Assembly: GCA_001972305.1 (NCBI GenBank)
Contig: BDDD01000043.1
Coordinates: 700,921 to 764,920 of the forward strand
Reading direction: 5' to 3'
From: Cephalotus follicularis
Taxonomy: Eukaryota > Streptophyta > Magnoliopsida > Oxalidales > Cephalotaceae
DNA length: 64,000 nt
The notes under the pieces are model-generated. The model made no database searches, was not told where the DNA came from, and saw nothing but the letters and a program-made list of their open reading frames with translations. Made by a program: the position numbers and the translations under genes. How positions within the stretch are numbered: the stretch's first letter is position 1; every line of letters begins with the position of its first letter. Below are positions 10,724 through 21,980 of the stretch, piece after piece.

Positions 10724-13350
10724 ATGGCCATAACTGAGCAAACCAAAAGGTTCATTAGAAATCCCAAGGAGGTAGCCCGAGCCTCAGCGGGGATTACCAT
10801 TGCTGAGCGTCCTCTCAACATTGAGGTGGAGATGGAGGCCGTGGCTCTCGGAGCTCCCAACATCGCAGTAACAGAGGCTGGGGTCCAAGTGTTTAGGACC
10901 CACTTTGACCAGACCAAGCTACGCCCAAAAAAGATGGCTGACTTGGTCAATGATTTTCCTATCCCCAGCAGTTTGAACTGTGAGATCCCAGCTGATCCTC
11001 GGACAATTACGGAGAGCAAACCTGGCTATTTTGTGGTGTTCCAAGATGCCTTAGAGCATGAATTGAGGCTTCATCTGCCTCCCTCTGCTACGGCCATCCT
11101 TGGGGATTATCAAATTCACCCTTCGATGCTCCAGGCACAGTCCTGGGGATTCATTATTGCCTTCCGGGTGAGGTGCCTCGAGGCGGGGGTGATAGCCACC
11201 GTGGGGCTGTTCAAGGAGTTCCATATCTTGAATGCTTCTCCTAAAAACCGCGGCTTCTACTTCAAATCTCTTGTGAGTCATAAAAAGCTACTGGCAGAGA
11301 ACACCAAGACAGTCAAACATTGGAGGGAAAAATATTTCTTGGTCAAGGATCTTCCTGGCTTCACACCCTGTCCTTGGAGTAATACCTTGGATACTGTGCG
11401 GCTGAACCAGAGGAGGTTTTTGACCAGGGAAGAGACTGTAGACCTGTAGAAGCTTCTGGTACTCGCTCCCGAGGACGTGGACATGGTGGTGTTCGAGGCT
11501 CGCTTGCAGCGACTTGGGCTTAGCATGCCCCCAGGCCCTAGGGCTAGCCTAGAGCTGGATGAGGAGATCCCCTTGGCGGTTAAGAGAGGAAGAAACCTGG
11601 ATGCCCGAGATGAACCTGCATCCTCAGCAACTATCCAAGGAGAGAGTCGTATTATGCTTTCCCTTGGATTATTTTTAATTTTCCTTTATTCTTTGCTTTT
11701 GAAGTTTTTCTAACCATTCTCTTGTAATTCCTTGTAGTGATGGCATCTCAGGACTCAACCATGGACCTCGTAAGGGCGGGTCGCGAGCGTGCCTGAGTTG
11801 CTGATCCCAAGGACCAAAGGCGGGATGCTCTTAAGAGGCAAAAGGCCTTGGAAAAGTCTAAAGCTACAGCAGAAAGGAGGGCAGCTAGGCATGCCGTTGC
11901 CAGGGCCAGACTTGAGGGACAATCTCAGGCCCTGTCTTAGGAGGCCAGGCATGGGGCCGAGGAGACTGATATTGATGATCCCATGGTGGCTGAAGACAGG
12001 GAGGCCGTGGAGGCCAGGGTAAAGGAGGCCGCAGACAAGAAGGCCTTGGAGACCAGGGACAAGGAGGCCACAGAGGTCAGGGACAAGGAGGCCGCGGAGG
12101 CCAGGGCAGAGATTGCACTGGACAAAAGGTTGGCCGATGTTGAAATTGCTTGTCCTTCAAAAAGGCATAGGACAGAGGAGGGAGACGCACCTCACGATGA
12201 AGCCACCAAAGTGCTGTCCTATGACCCTGAGCTCCCATGCCCTTCTGAGGAGCTTGGGCAAGTGAGGGAAATCCTCAGAGCACTTGGCGAGTCTAGCATT
12301 TGTCTGAAGACACCTGGGGTCATCGTCGAACTGGGCAAGGCGGTGAGGGAGAAATGGACCGTTAACCAAACCTGGACTAACCTCTTCCAATGTTGCTTAA
12401 GGGTCAGTACTCTCTTCCCTACTTTCTCCTTTGAATACACCTCTTTTATCTTTTTAAACTTTTTGTTTCATTTTCAGGCCATGGTTGATGCCCACATTCT
12501 GAAGGAGAGGTCCGAGGAGGACAACGGCTTGAACGAGCAGCTCGGGGCTGAGAATGCCGAGCTTAAGAGATCCTTGGTTGCAGCCCATGCTCAGTTGGAG
12601 GAAGTGTTGGGGGTCTAGGAGGCTATTACAGCCGAGAAGGATTAGGCCCTTGAGGAAGCTACAAGGGAGAGGAGGCTCAAGATAGCCGCAATGTGCCATA
12701 ACGTGGAGCTAAAAGGCAAGTTGAAAGCATTTGGTGAAAGGCAGGCGAAGCTCCCAGAACTTGAGGAAGATCGGACCAAGGCTGCTGATGGAGAGAGTTG
12801 TCTTGGACTTAAAGGCATCCTCGGAGTTCCGGGATGATCTGGACCAGGCCATGGACAACTATAAAGCCTCGAAAGATTTCAACATAGAGGTCTTTATGAA
12901 GTCCTCGGCCAATTTTTTTCGGGGGTTCTACACTTGCCGGAATATGGTCGAGTGCCTCCCGGAGCTCCCGTTGGATTCCTTATCTGCGGTCCCTCGGTGG
13001 TTGAGTATGACTTCCTCCCTGAAGGCGTTGATGAAGCTAAGGAAGAGGCTTTTTAGGCCTACGATGAGGAGCAAAGTCATGCTCAGTATCCTGATTTTTT
13101 GCCTAATGGTCAGGAGATGGTTCTCTCCGTTACACCTACCGGGGAGGACAACCTCTGGCCCTTGGACGTGGACCCTCTTTCTCGCATTGTTGCTGAGGAC
13201 TCAGCTTATAAGCACGTGGCTGTGGATCCTCCTGCGCCTATGACCAAGGATCCCCATCTTGAGCCTATGGCTGAGGATTCTCCACCTCTTCCAATTGAAC
13301 AAAGATATGAGGATCCTCCACCGCCTCCTCCAATAGAAGAAGATGCTTGA
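10724..13350 (+). pseudogene. Antisense spliced gene of Tat1 (gypsy-type transposon domain plus coiled coil)
   Basis: This gene runs opposite to gag-pol. The chosen ATG (10724, context GCCATGGCC) is the one matched in Tat2 (MAITEQTKR / MARVKQTVR); an in-frame ATG at 10682 is the alternative. Exon 1 (10724-11645) encodes a globular region with FRTHFDQTKL, GYFVVFQDALEHELRL, WGFIIAFRVRCLEAGV and GLFKEFH. It resembles the plant family Pfam calls putative gypsy-type transposon (PF04195), whose function is unknown. Intron 1 is 11646-11737, exon 2 11738-12402 (Glu/Arg/Lys-rich, basic SKRHR), intron 2 12403-12477. Exon 3 (12478-13350) is coiled-coil-like, then YKASKDF and an acidic, Pro-rich tail ending PPPPPPIEEDA. 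Breaks: TAG at 11447, TGA and TAG in exon 2, two TAGs near 12616-12645, a frameshift near 12785. Most stops look like C-to-T changes. Splice sites are predicted from conservation with Tat2. Confidence 0.72.
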
Positions 13351-13467
13351 CCACCTCCTCCTACTGTACATGACATCCCTTCAGGAGATGAAAACTAGAA
13401 TAGTTTTTTTTTCTTTTTCCCTGTCTTGTACTTTTTCCTTACCTTTGCAATGTAATTTTTTGGTATT

Positions 13468-13473
13468 AATAAA
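13468..13473 (+). terminator. AATAAA poly(A) signal of the Tat1 antisense gene
   Basis: AATAAA lies about 120 bases past the antisense stop codon, in a T-rich region. The Tat2 antisense gene has an AATAAA at the equivalent place (54854-54859, minus strand), which supports use as a poly(A) signal. Confidence 0.6.
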
Positions 13474-14269
13474 ATACAAAGCTTTTTTTCACCTCGGATC
13501 TCCTTTACAAGTTTTTATTTGTGTTGTATGCTTGAGCTCTACCCGGGCATTTCAAATTCCCTTAGGAATTTTAACTTAGCCTATCTTATAGACTTTATAT
13601 TGTGGCCTTACGATTTTAAGGCACCTAAGCTTCGTAGTCCCCTTAGGACATTTTATTTCAAAAGCGCTTAGGCAAAAGCACTTAGTCTTTACGAGTTCTG
13701 CTGTGTTTGTAGACCAAGTTTCAGGCCTGCTCGGTCAAGTTCTTATGGGTTTGCCAAGCAGGGTCTCGTCTGGTCCGTTATATTCTAGACCAGGTCGCCT
13801 GAGCTTGCAATCCACATAGGGACACTTATTTCAAAGTGCTCAGTCCAACGAACTTGATCGTTGCGAGTTCTCATGGATTCGCCTCTCAAGACATGATGTG
13901 GTTGTGGTTGGGTATTGAAATGCTGACACTGTTTGCTCCCTTGGGAGTCTTATTGCTTCCTTAGAAGTCTTTTTGTATGTGTAGTCTTAGGTGCTCCTCG
14001 AGGGGAGTCTTTAGTGCTCCTCGAGAGGAGTCTTAGGTTGAATTGAGACCTTGGTCTGTTTGGACTACTCCCTTGAGAGCATGGTCGAGCGTGCTTATAT
14101 CTAGGTTGAGGGAGTTGATCGGGGGCTGTTTATAAGTTTAAGGACGTGAACATTGGGCCTCATGTCCCTTGCAAACTAGGAGCTATGATCTTTGCACACA
14201 TTTTTTTATAAAAAATTCAGCTTTATTGACATTTTGAATTTTGTACAACTTACAAAGAATCACTGGTAA
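13474..14269. other. Tat1 spacer between integrase and antisense gene
   Basis: No ORF of note. Repeated short motifs such as GGGAGTCTT, CTCGAGGGGAGTCTT and GGTCTGTTTGGAC occur around 13930-14070. The matching Tat2 region (53907-54830) has many copies of GACTCCCAAGGGAGC and CAGACTAAGGTC, so the spacer was repeat-bearing in the common ancestor. Confidence 0.5.
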
Positions 14270-15600
14270 TACTTCCTCAGATGCTCGGAATTCCAAGCTC
14301 TGGGAATCTCCTGCCCCCAGAGTTTCAAGTTTGAATGTTCTTGAGTAGAGCACTATCTTGACCTTGTATGGTCCTTCTCAATTAGGGGCTAGCTTTATTA
14401 TGGTACCGGTTGGATCCGCAATAGCTGAGTTGCATAGGACTATGTCTCCTTCCCTTAGTGGTCAGGGGTGTACCCTTTTGTTATAGTAACGACCCACCCT
14501 CTGTTGGTATGCTGCAACTTTGATAGCTATCTTGTCTCTGAGCTCTTCCACTAAGTCGAGGAGGGTCCTTAACCCTTATTCATTATTTTCTTCGCTGAAA
14601 TGTACAACTCTTGATGACTGTACACCATTCTTCACCGGTATCATAGCTTCTGCTCCAAAACAAAGGCTGTATGGGCACTCACCAGTTGTGGTCCGATGAG
14701 TGGTTCTATAAGTCCATAGTACACTTGGTAGCTCCTATGTCCATCTTCCCTTGCTATGCTCAAGGCGCTTCTTCAAGTTCAAGTCTGTTGATCACCTCAC
14801 CTTGACCATTACTCTAGGGATGATAGGCTACTGAGGCTAGCCTATGCTCTATTCTTAATTCTTTACAAAAATCACAAAAAGCCTGGCAATTGAAATGCTT
14901 CTCATTATCTGAGACTATTACTCTCAGGACTCCAAACCTGCAGATGATTGATTTCCATACAAAGCTCTCCGTGTTCTTCTCCGTGATTGTGGCCAGAGGT
15001 TCCGCTTCTACCCACTTGATGAAGTAATCCACTACCACAATGAGAAAGTTCCTCTACCCGTTGCCACTGGTAATGGTCCGACGAAGTCCATTCCCCACTG
15101 TGCAAAGGGCAAAGGGGCTGTGACAGATGTCAACGGTTCTGAGGGTCTCCTGCTTATTTTGTCATACCTCTGACACCATCACATTTCCTCATGAAGTCTA
15201 TGGCATCCTGGTGCATGGTCGGCCAGAAATAGCCATGCCTCAATAATTTGTGAGACAAGGTTCTGCCCCCCCGTGTGAGTACCACAGACTCCTTCATGGA
15301 CTTCCCTTAGAGCATAATCGGCCTCTAGGGGAGTCATACACCTCAGCCAAGGAAAAGAGAAAGACCTTTTATAAAGGATCCCATCCCGAGTTGGTATCTG
15401 TTTACTTTGTACACCAATTTTCTCGCTTCAACGGGGTCTTCGGGTAAGATCCTGTTCCTCAGCCAATTGATGAATGGAGTCATCCAGTTCAACTCCAGTG
15501 GTACATCTATGTCCATTAAGTCCACCTCCGAGATGGTGGGCCTATCCAGATATTCCGTCAGTACTATTTTATTTTCCTGCAACCCCTCCGATGTTGCTAA
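14270..15600 (-). pseudogene. Tat1 integrase, degraded
   Basis: Minus-strand pieces in several frames match Tat2 integrase (49690-51090). They include MDFVGPLPVATG (first catalytic Asp), a stretch with FVWKSIICRFGV, RVIVSDNEKHFN (second Asp), HRLASVAYHP, YRTTHRTTTGECPYSLCFG, FSEENNE and FKLETLG. In the glutamate region the reading is broken by a stop and a frame change, so an intact DD35E triad cannot be read. In the family this enzyme inserts the cDNA; here it cannot be made whole. The C-terminal end merges into the 3' spacer at about 14270. Confidence 0.75.
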
Positions 15601-15674
15601 CTTGGATAACTGGTCTGCTCAGGCGTTTTCTACTCTGGGGACCTTTAAGACTCTTAATACTTGGAAGGCTAACT

Positions 15675-15990
15675 TCAAACACTGGAAGTATGCAAGTACT
15701 TAGCCATGGAATCTTCTCTGGCTTCATACTCGCCACTCGCTAAACCAACTACTAGCTGTGAATCACTGGAGGCTTCTATTTTCTGAACTTCCAAGTGCTT
15801 CGCAATCGTCAATCCGAAGATCAAAGCTTCCCACTCAGCCTCATTGTTTGTGGCCTTGAATCCGAATCTCAGAGCGTACTCTATGGTCCACCTATCTGGA
15901 CTTATTAACACCAATCCTGCTCCACTGCTGGAGACGCAAGATGAGCCATCCATAAACAACTTCCATAACCCCTTCTCTTCTTCAGGGGTG
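15675..15990 (-). pseudogene. Tat1 second, archaeal-like RNase H (aRNH)
   Basis: The minus strand encodes LFMDGSSCVSSSGAGLVL, then ALRFGFKATNNEAEWEAL and ASSDSQLVVG. These carry Asp, Glu and Asp, the expected RNase H active-site residues. Tat-lineage elements are known to have gained an archaeal-type RNase H downstream of their original gypsy RNase H. This domain is intact in sequence although its neighbours are not. It lies between the ordinary RNase H (about 16080-16430) and integrase. The open frame runs 15675-16040; the last residues after EDSMAKYL diverge from Tat2. Confidence 0.8.
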
Positions 15991-16079
15991 TCTTCTTCTA
16001 GACACTCCGTAAGTGTATGATATTCTACAAAATCTATCATGACCTGTGAGTTTATTACTGGTCTGCCTTCAAACTTTAC

Positions 16080-17330
16080 ATCATACTCATCTAATTCGAC
16101 CGACCACTTGATCAGCCTTCCTGAGAGGTCTGGCTTTTCTAGTACTTGTCTTAGTGGTTGGTCGGACAGGACCTTGTTAGTATGAGCTTGGAATTACGGC
16201 CTCAACTTCCCTGCTGCTATAATCAGAGCATAAGCAATTTTTTCTACCTCCGGATACCTCCCCTCAGCATCGTTCAAGGATTTGCTGACATAATATACCG
16301 GCCTCTGAACTTTCTCCTCTTCTATGACAAGCAGTGTACTCACTGCTCCCGTTGTTGCCGCAAGGTACAAATACAAGTCCTCCCCATCCTAACATCTTGA
16401 TATCAGAGGAGGGAAAGCCAGATATTCCTTCAACTTGTCGAAGGCTGCTTGACATTCATTCGACCATGAGAATCCCTTAGGATCTCTTAATACCTTGAAG
16501 AAATGATGGCACTTCTCTGCCGACTTTGAAACAAACCTGCTCAGGGCCGCTATTCTTCCATTCAACCTCTGTATATCCCTGATGGTCTGAGGAGGTCTCA
16601 TGCTCTGAACTGCTGAAATTTTTTTCAGGTTGGCCTCTATTCCACTGTTTGAGACCATGAACCCGAGGAACTTACCAGAGGTGACCCCAAAATTACACTT
16701 GAAAGGATTGAGCTTCATTTTATATCTCCTTAACACTCCAAAAGTTTCTTCCAAGTCTTTAATGTGGGGATCCTTGCTAGCGTCTTGACGAGCATGTCGT
16801 CGATATACACCTCCATGTTTCTCCCGATATGGGGTTCAAAGATTTTGTTGACCAATCGTTGGTAGGTTGCCCCGGCATTCTTCAATCCAAAGGGCATGAC
16901 TTTGTAACAATACATGCCTCTATCAGTGATAAAGGTTATCTTGTTCTCATCGGGCCCATACATGGGGATTTGATTATACCCCAAGTACGCATCCAAGAAG
17001 CTTAGCATCCTATACCCCGAGGTCGCATCCACCAACTGATCAATCTTTGGGAGGGGGAAGTGATCCTTTGGACAAGCCTTGTTAAGGTATGTGAAGTTAA
17101 TGCACATCCTCCAGTTGCCATTTTCTTTCTTGACTAGGACCGGGTTCGCCAACTAGTCAGAATAGAACCCCGCTTGTAATACCTTGCTCACCCCCTCGGC
17201 TATTATCTGCTGCCTCTCAGGAGCAAAGTTCCTTTTCTTCTGCCTAGTCGGAGGCCTCATAGGATCCATACTTAGCTCGTGCACCATCACTTCTGGGCTA
17301 ATCCCAAAGACCTCCTCTGCTGACCAAGCG
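16080..17330 (-). pseudogene. Tat1 reverse transcriptase and first RNase H
   Basis: The minus strand carries RT motifs NGNWRMCINFTYLNKACPKD, GYNQIPMYGPDENKITF, CYKVMPFGLKNAGATYQ and MEVYIDDMLVK. After frameshifts come SGKFLGFMVSNSGIEAN and the RNase H part YYVSKSLNDAEGRYPEVEK. The YIDD catalytic pair is present, but the Asp expected in MCxDFTDLN is Asn (CINFTY) and the next Asp is Tyr; Tat2 keeps both. A stop (TAG) near 17154 replaces the Trp usual in YSxWLAN. RT copies element RNA into DNA in the cytoplasmic particle; this copy should be inactive. Confidence 0.82.
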
Positions 17331-17339
17331 AATACATCT

Positions 17340-18211
17340 TTGTTATTTCTAAGGAATGTTATCAGTTCCCCTTTCTCCACCTCTCCAAGTTGTGAGCCGA
17401 CTTGGATAATTCTTTCTTCATTTCCCTCCTCCACGGGCACTTGTAGCACTTCTTCATCAGGCTGTGGTCGCTCGGGCTCCACATCCCCTCTGAGCTCTAC
17501 ATTGGCAATGGGAAGTACTTTTTCCTTCCCTTTATCCATTATGGTAGTTTTGTAGCACTGCCTAGCCACCTGTTGGTCTCCTCTAACTTCCCCCATACCA
17601 AACCTTGTTGGGAACTTCATAACCAAGTGTCTCGTAGACACTATTGCCTCCATCAAGTTCAAACCTGGTCGCCCGACTATGGCATTGTACAGGCTTGGTG
17701 TGTCTACCACCAGGAACGTCATCTGTACCTGGGTCTGACGTGGGGCCGTACCTACAACCACGGAGAGGTCGATGGATCCTAGAGGATGGACCATCTCCCC
17801 TGCAAAGCCGACCAGTGGGGTTTTCACAGGCCTAAGCTTGTCGGTCGGCATCCTCAGTTGATCAAATGCATGCTTGTACAAGATATCCGCTGAACTCCCG
17901 CTATTAATGAGGATCCTCTTCATAGTGAAAAGCGCCACTTGAAAAGTTACCACCACTGGGTCATCATGAGGGATACGTACTCCCTCATAGTCCACCTCAG
18001 AGAAGGATATTACCTCCTCATCTCCACCTGTTCTCAACCTCTTACTATGGTGAATTTGTTGCACAGTAAGGGATTGCCTTCCATTAGCCTTTCTGGAATT
18101 CTCTAGAGATAGTATGGATGACTCATCTAGACTGCTGCTGCTGCTCCTCTGGCTACTGTGGAGCTTCTTCTTTGTGCTCCCTTCCCCCCTGAGGAGCATT
18201 CCTATCCACAT
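17340..18211 (-). pseudogene. Tat1 protease and linker, catalytic Asp lost
   Basis: The 352-codon minus-strand frame covers the end of Gag, the protease and the start of RT. The protease site reads ILINSGSSADIL, where the retroviral-type aspartic protease needs Asp (ILIDSGSSADIL); one G-to-A change explains Asn. The flap and hydrophobic C-terminal part follow (TFLVVDTPSLYNAIVGRPGL). The acidic linker EKGELITFLRNNKDVFAWS leads into RT and is also found in Tat2 at 40.7 kb. The protease normally cuts Gag-Pol into mature proteins. The frame is open but this active site should be dead. Confidence 0.8.
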
Positions 18212-19838
18212 ACTTGCGTAGGTGCCCCTTGCGAATCAGGTCCTCAATTTGATTCTTTAGTTGCCTGCACTTCTCGGTATCGTGCCCGTGCTCACGATGG
18301 TACCGGCAATATTTTTTTGTGTCACTCTTCTCAGCTGAGGACCTCATTGGTGTAGGCCATTGAATGGGAACATTATCCTTCTCCACTGCAAGTATCCTGG
18401 TACATGTCTCCATGAGAGGGGCAAAATTGTTATAAGCTAGGATGGGCGCCCCACCCCTTGGTGACCTCTCTCTCTTGGAGAGCTTATGTGCGAGGTCATC
18501 CCTATGGAGCTTGGACCTCTCCTTCCTCTTATCTTTCTTCCCGGGAGCATTTCATGAATACTCCCCCTTCTCCACCAGATGGCCCGACCAGGATGTTTTT
18601 TGTTTCCTAGCTTCCATCCCCTCCTCGTCATTGATATACCTCTCTGCTCTTCTCAGCAGGTCTGCCATATCCACTGTGGGCTTCTTCAGCAGAGAGAAAC
18701 TGAAGGGGGAGTTGTCCTTTAGCCCACTATTCAGAGCTGCAAGAGCGAAAGACGGTTCCAAGTCTTTCACCATGAGAGACTCCTTGTTGATTATGGTGAG
18801 GTAGTCTCTTAGTGATTCATCTCTCCCTAGCACCACGTTAATCAAATGGGTTGAATTCCTCCTTTGCGTGGTGCTATTGAGGGATTTGGTGATGAACAAT
18901 TGCGCAAACTGCTCGAAATTCTCCACTGATCCCTCTGCCAGGGTAGAATACCATGACTGGGCAACTCCAGTCAATGTTGTCAGGAATCCTCTACAGAGCA
19001 TCGCATCCGAGGCCTGGTGCACTAACATGGTTTGGATGTAGGTGCGCACATGTTGGATGGGGTCCGTGGACCCATCATACTCCTTGAGACTCCAGAACCT
19101 GAATACACTAGGGATATGTTCCTTCATGATCTCGATTGTGAACGGGTTGGCGCTAATGTTGCGCACCTCGGACAGATATCCCCTTGGCTGCTCGGTTCCT
19201 CGTAGCCTTTTCTCCATCTCCACAAGTTTTTTGTTCATTGCTTGCTCAATGTCTTCAATGTTCCTAGCCTTGCTGGAAACCCATGACTCTCCCACCAGTG
19301 TGGTCGTGTGGTTCAACCTACTCTCCCACACTGTTCCAGTCTTGTGCGAGGCATTGGAGCGCACACGTATCTCCTCAGCATCCCCCTGGCGATCCACTTC
19401 CATTGCTTGGCGCTTGGGATGGTCTGGTCGGGGATTGTTGTTGTGATCCCGGGCAATTGAGGACTCTATCCTCTGAGATGTATTAATCTCAGCTCTCCTC
19501 CTCAGGGGTGTATCAACCTCTGACCGCCTTAGGGGGAGCATGCCCCTTAGCAGGTTTCGCCTTTGCCCATGGGGGCATTGGTTCTCCTGGACCGGCCTGT
19601 GCGGTTCAGATTGTCCTCGGACCACTGGTTGATCAGGTCCAGCCTGATTTTGGTTGGCTAAACTGGTAGCTAACAAGTTGGTGAGGCGCTCCACTCCTTG
19701 GAGCAACTGTGTGAATTGCTCCCTAGTAATGGGAGCTTGCTCAGCAGCGGCAGCAACCTGTACAGCGGCTGGTGGGTTATTTCCAGTAGCAGTCTGGTTG
19801 CCATCAGCTATTGAGTTGTTGTTGTTTCTTCTCGGCAT
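18153..19838 (-). pseudogene. Tat1 gag
   Basis: The start ATG at 19838 lies about 45 bases inside the LTR, after the primer-binding site, and opens MPRRNNNNSIADG. The 428-codon frame (18552-19838) has a Gln/Ala-rich N-terminus and charged linker, then the retrotransposon gag core (FWSLKEYDGSTDPIQHVRTY, LTTLTGVAQSWYSTL, SLRDYLTIINKES). It then shifts frame near 18552; the continuation to about 18153 has a zinc-knuckle-like YCRYHREHGHDTEKCRQLK. Gag forms the virus-like particle that packages element RNA. Apart from the frameshift this is the best preserved coding part of Tat1. It overlaps the start of the protease frame in another frame. Confidence 0.82.
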
Positions 19839-19864
19839 GATTCTTAGTATCTTTTTGCTGTGTT

Positions 19865-19882
19865 TCCCACAGACGGCGCCAA
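19865..19882 (-). other. Tat1 primer-binding site
   Basis: Just inside the 5' LTR the minus strand reads TTGGCGCCGTCTGTGGG. TGGCGCCGT fits the 3' ends of plant tRNAs ending ACGGCGCCA; the tRNA used (Arg or Asp are the candidates for this clade) cannot be decided without a tRNA database. It differs from the TGGTATCAGAGC-type sites of C1, C2 and T1. Confidence 0.8.
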
Positions 19883-19883
19883 C

Positions 19884-20380
19884 TGTTGATACAAAAAACT
19901 TCTACTCAACAGTATCCTACATGGAGGACTTTGATTTGTTGAGAGAAACGCTTGAATGCTCCGAGAAGATGATGAAACTGGTGATGTGTTCCCTACACAA
20001 GTAAATAAACAGATCGTAGGTCCAGAAAGTTGAACTCCCGGGGACACTCCGATGCTTAAGTTAAACAATGCATAGAGAATTGAAGGTGCTTTTATATGTA
20101 AAAATAGTTGACCTGTGTATAATCGTTGATTCTTATATTTATAGTCATAGAATGTAACTGTTAAGCATAGATTTTGGAATTGATATGTATCCCCTAAGGA
20201 AATGTCCGAGGATTGCAGACGTATCCCTGATCTCCACCGGATTTGGCGCCAGTATGCCTATTAAGCGCGATTATTTGAGTTGGTAACGCCTGACCACGTG
20301 TCTGTGGCTCTGGTGGACATCTGACGTCATGTTCTGAGGACACGTGGTAAGGCTCTTTTAGTAGAATTTTTACCGTATCA
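19884..20380 (-). repeat. Tat1 5' LTR (497 bp) with TATA box
   Basis: On the plus strand it reads TGTTGATACAAAAAAC...TTTTTACCGTATCA. On the minus strand it starts TGATACGG and has CTATAAATATAAG (20132-20144) as core promoter. The 3' LTR copy lacks this TATA. Tat2 LTRs have the equivalent CTTATAAATAACCC. Confidence 0.9.
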
Positions 20381-20385
20381 GTGAC

Positions 20386-20790
20386 CAACTAATGAATATC
20401 AACATATAAATTCCATATGAGCAGTTTGCAATCACATCCTGTATTGATTTAGTCCACTAAAATTGTATGCAATTTTAAATCTGTTTTTTCCTAAAGTAAT
20501 ATACTAAAACTGAGAAAATGCAAAACATGAAAGTTGTATCCAACACTTCAAAGTTTTCGTAACAGTAAAGAACTCAAAATTTGGCTAAGAATTGAGTGAG
20601 ATAAAAATTTTATAAGATCATCCAAAACTGTACTAAAACTAAGAATTAGATGTAGGTTTTAAATCAACTTATTAACAACCTTCTTGACCAACTAATGAAT
20701 AGCAACATATAAATTCCATATGAACAGTTTGCAATCCCATCCTATTCTGATTTAGCTCATGAAAATTGTATGCAATGCATTCCAAATATG
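20386..20790. repeat. Rest of tandem unit 1 (20386-20465) and complete unit 2 (20466-20790)
   Basis: 20386-20465 completes the unit interrupted by Tat1 (CAACTAATGAATATCAACATAT...). 20466-20790 repeats the whole unit, including the uninterrupted junction TTCTTGACCAACTAATGAAT that corresponds to Tat1's insertion site. It belongs to the C1 LTR. Confidence 0.8.
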
Positions 20791-21143
20791 AAACATGAAA
20801 AAAATGCAAACATAAAGTTAAAATGTGATGTTACCTACCACCACAGCCCTTGAGAACTCTTTCCTCTTCTTCTCCCACTCTCTCTTTATCGTTTTATTTA
20901 TTTATTTATTTAAATGGTAGACTTATGAGTTAAGCCTGGTCTCTTTCTACATTCAAAGATAAGCATACGAAAATAGTGAGTCTTATTCTCAATTAATACT
21001 CTCCACTAAATCAGTTCCCTAAAGTGGTGGTTACACAAACCTATTCTAACTCCAGTAGTGTTTAAATTCTATTTAACATACTGAAGCTTATAATATTATC
21101 TCAAAAATCTATAGTTAAGAAAAATAAAATCTAGGTTATCACA

Positions 21144-21388
21144 AATAGGTTTGTTATAAACTGTCCCCAATCATTAAGTTTGAAAAAAAATATATATAAT
21201 TATCAAATGCTTTTGTAAAACCATAGTTATCTAAGACATGGGGACGTAAGAAGGTGAAAAGCTGGAATATCACTCCCTGTACTTGTGGATTTTTGTACTT
21301 GATGTCTAGTGCATACCATAAAAAATATTCATACAAATCGATGTAACTGAAAAATGCTAATATTCTTCAAACAATTATAGTGCGCGCG

Positions 21389-21426
<38 letters not shown>

Positions 21427-21506
21427 CTATATATATATATATAGCAACTTGAATATGGATTTTTGATATTATAATATGAGTAAAGAGTTTAATTTTGAAC
21501 ACATAC
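21144..21506. other. Flank of C1, no gene seen
   Basis: AT-rich sequence between the C1 LTR end and the split MITE. It contains an alternating GCGCGC/TA tract and no convincing ORF. It could be host DNA or an older element. Confidence 0.5.
21393..21443. repeat. (TA)n microsatellite
   Basis: Two long TA runs separated by TTATAAC, preceded by GTGCGCGCGTATG. Likely unstable in length and able to form cruciforms. Confidence 0.95.
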
Positions 21507-21972
21507 GAGTAATGCTATTTATCACAAGTGAGGTAGCATCACAAATGAGTTGTCAAATATTATTAGTGTTTTTTTAAACATTATTAATTATGTTTTGACT
21601 TTTAATAAAACAATCGTTAACAATATTTAGACAACTCATTTGTGATATACTTGTGATGCTAGTTGTGACATCTGTGTCCCAGTAGTCTGTGTCTGTGAGC
21701 CTACGTGGCGTTCTATCTGTCTATCTAGCGGTCAGTCTATTATTCTGGCATTCATGACATATGCATCATAGCATTAATAAATTTTTATCAGTGTGATTTT
21801 ATTCCGATGGTATATCTGTATAACAAATAAATTTTTCTTGCTTTAAATTAAATGATATTTTACTGAAATTGTTACTAAATTTGAAAAATAATCCAAGTGG
21901 TATGTCCTAAAAATTCAATTTATGTTCGTATCGGTTAAATTCTGGACAAAAACCCAGTCCGTTATGGTTGAG

Positions 21973-21980
21973 TATAAAAA
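21973..21980 (+). promoter_or_regulatory. TATA box of S1-1
   Basis: TATAAAAA, about 20 bases before a CT-rich initiator-like tract. The S1-4 copy has TATAAAAG (39902-39909) and S1-3 has TATATATAT (29487-29495) at the same position relative to the conserved GTTATGGTTGAG or GTTTTGAG. Confidence 0.7.

Larger units (their letters stand above)
9777..20380 (-). mobile_element. Tat1: Tat-lineage Ty3/gypsy retrotransposon, complete but decayed
   Basis: Flanking direct repeats 9777-10183 (3' LTR) and 19884-20380 (5' LTR) are bordered by TSD ATGAC (9772-9776) / GTGAC (20381-20385), a 4 of 5 match. The minus strand holds, in order, a primer-binding site, gag, protease, RT, RNase H, a second (archaeal-like) RNase H and integrase. 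A long 3' region (10184-14260) follows and carries a gene on the opposite strand. Dual RNase H and a long 3' region with an extra antisense ORF are known traits of the Tat/Ogre/Retand clade. Stops, frameshifts and lost catalytic residues make it non-autonomous. The exact insertion point is confirmed by an uninterrupted copy of the target at 20669-20709. Confidence 0.9.
7465..21143 (-). mobile_element. 5' LTR of chromovirus C1, split by Cassandra and Tat1
   Basis: The left end is fixed by the primer-binding site at 7451-7462. The right end is placed at ...CTAGGTTATCACA by comparison with the C2 LTR (28408-33723), which ends ...GGGTATTACA. The two LTRs share blocks such as GGATATGAGCTCAAATA and the start region CACCAACGATCGGGC / CACCAACGGTCGGGC. 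Nested inside are the Cassandra TRIM (8600-9424) and Tat1 (9777-20380). On the minus strand a TATA-like AAATAAATAAATAAA tract near 20895-20915 lies next to a pyrimidine/purine-rich stretch. The 3' LTR lies outside the window. The exact right end is less certain than the left. Confidence 0.65.

Noticed and set aside
17184-17555. Plus-strand ORFs opposite Tat1 gag-pol (17184-17555, 18442-18804, 19042-19446)
   Set aside because: They are antisense shadows of conserved gag-pro-RT coding sequence and show no domain of their own.
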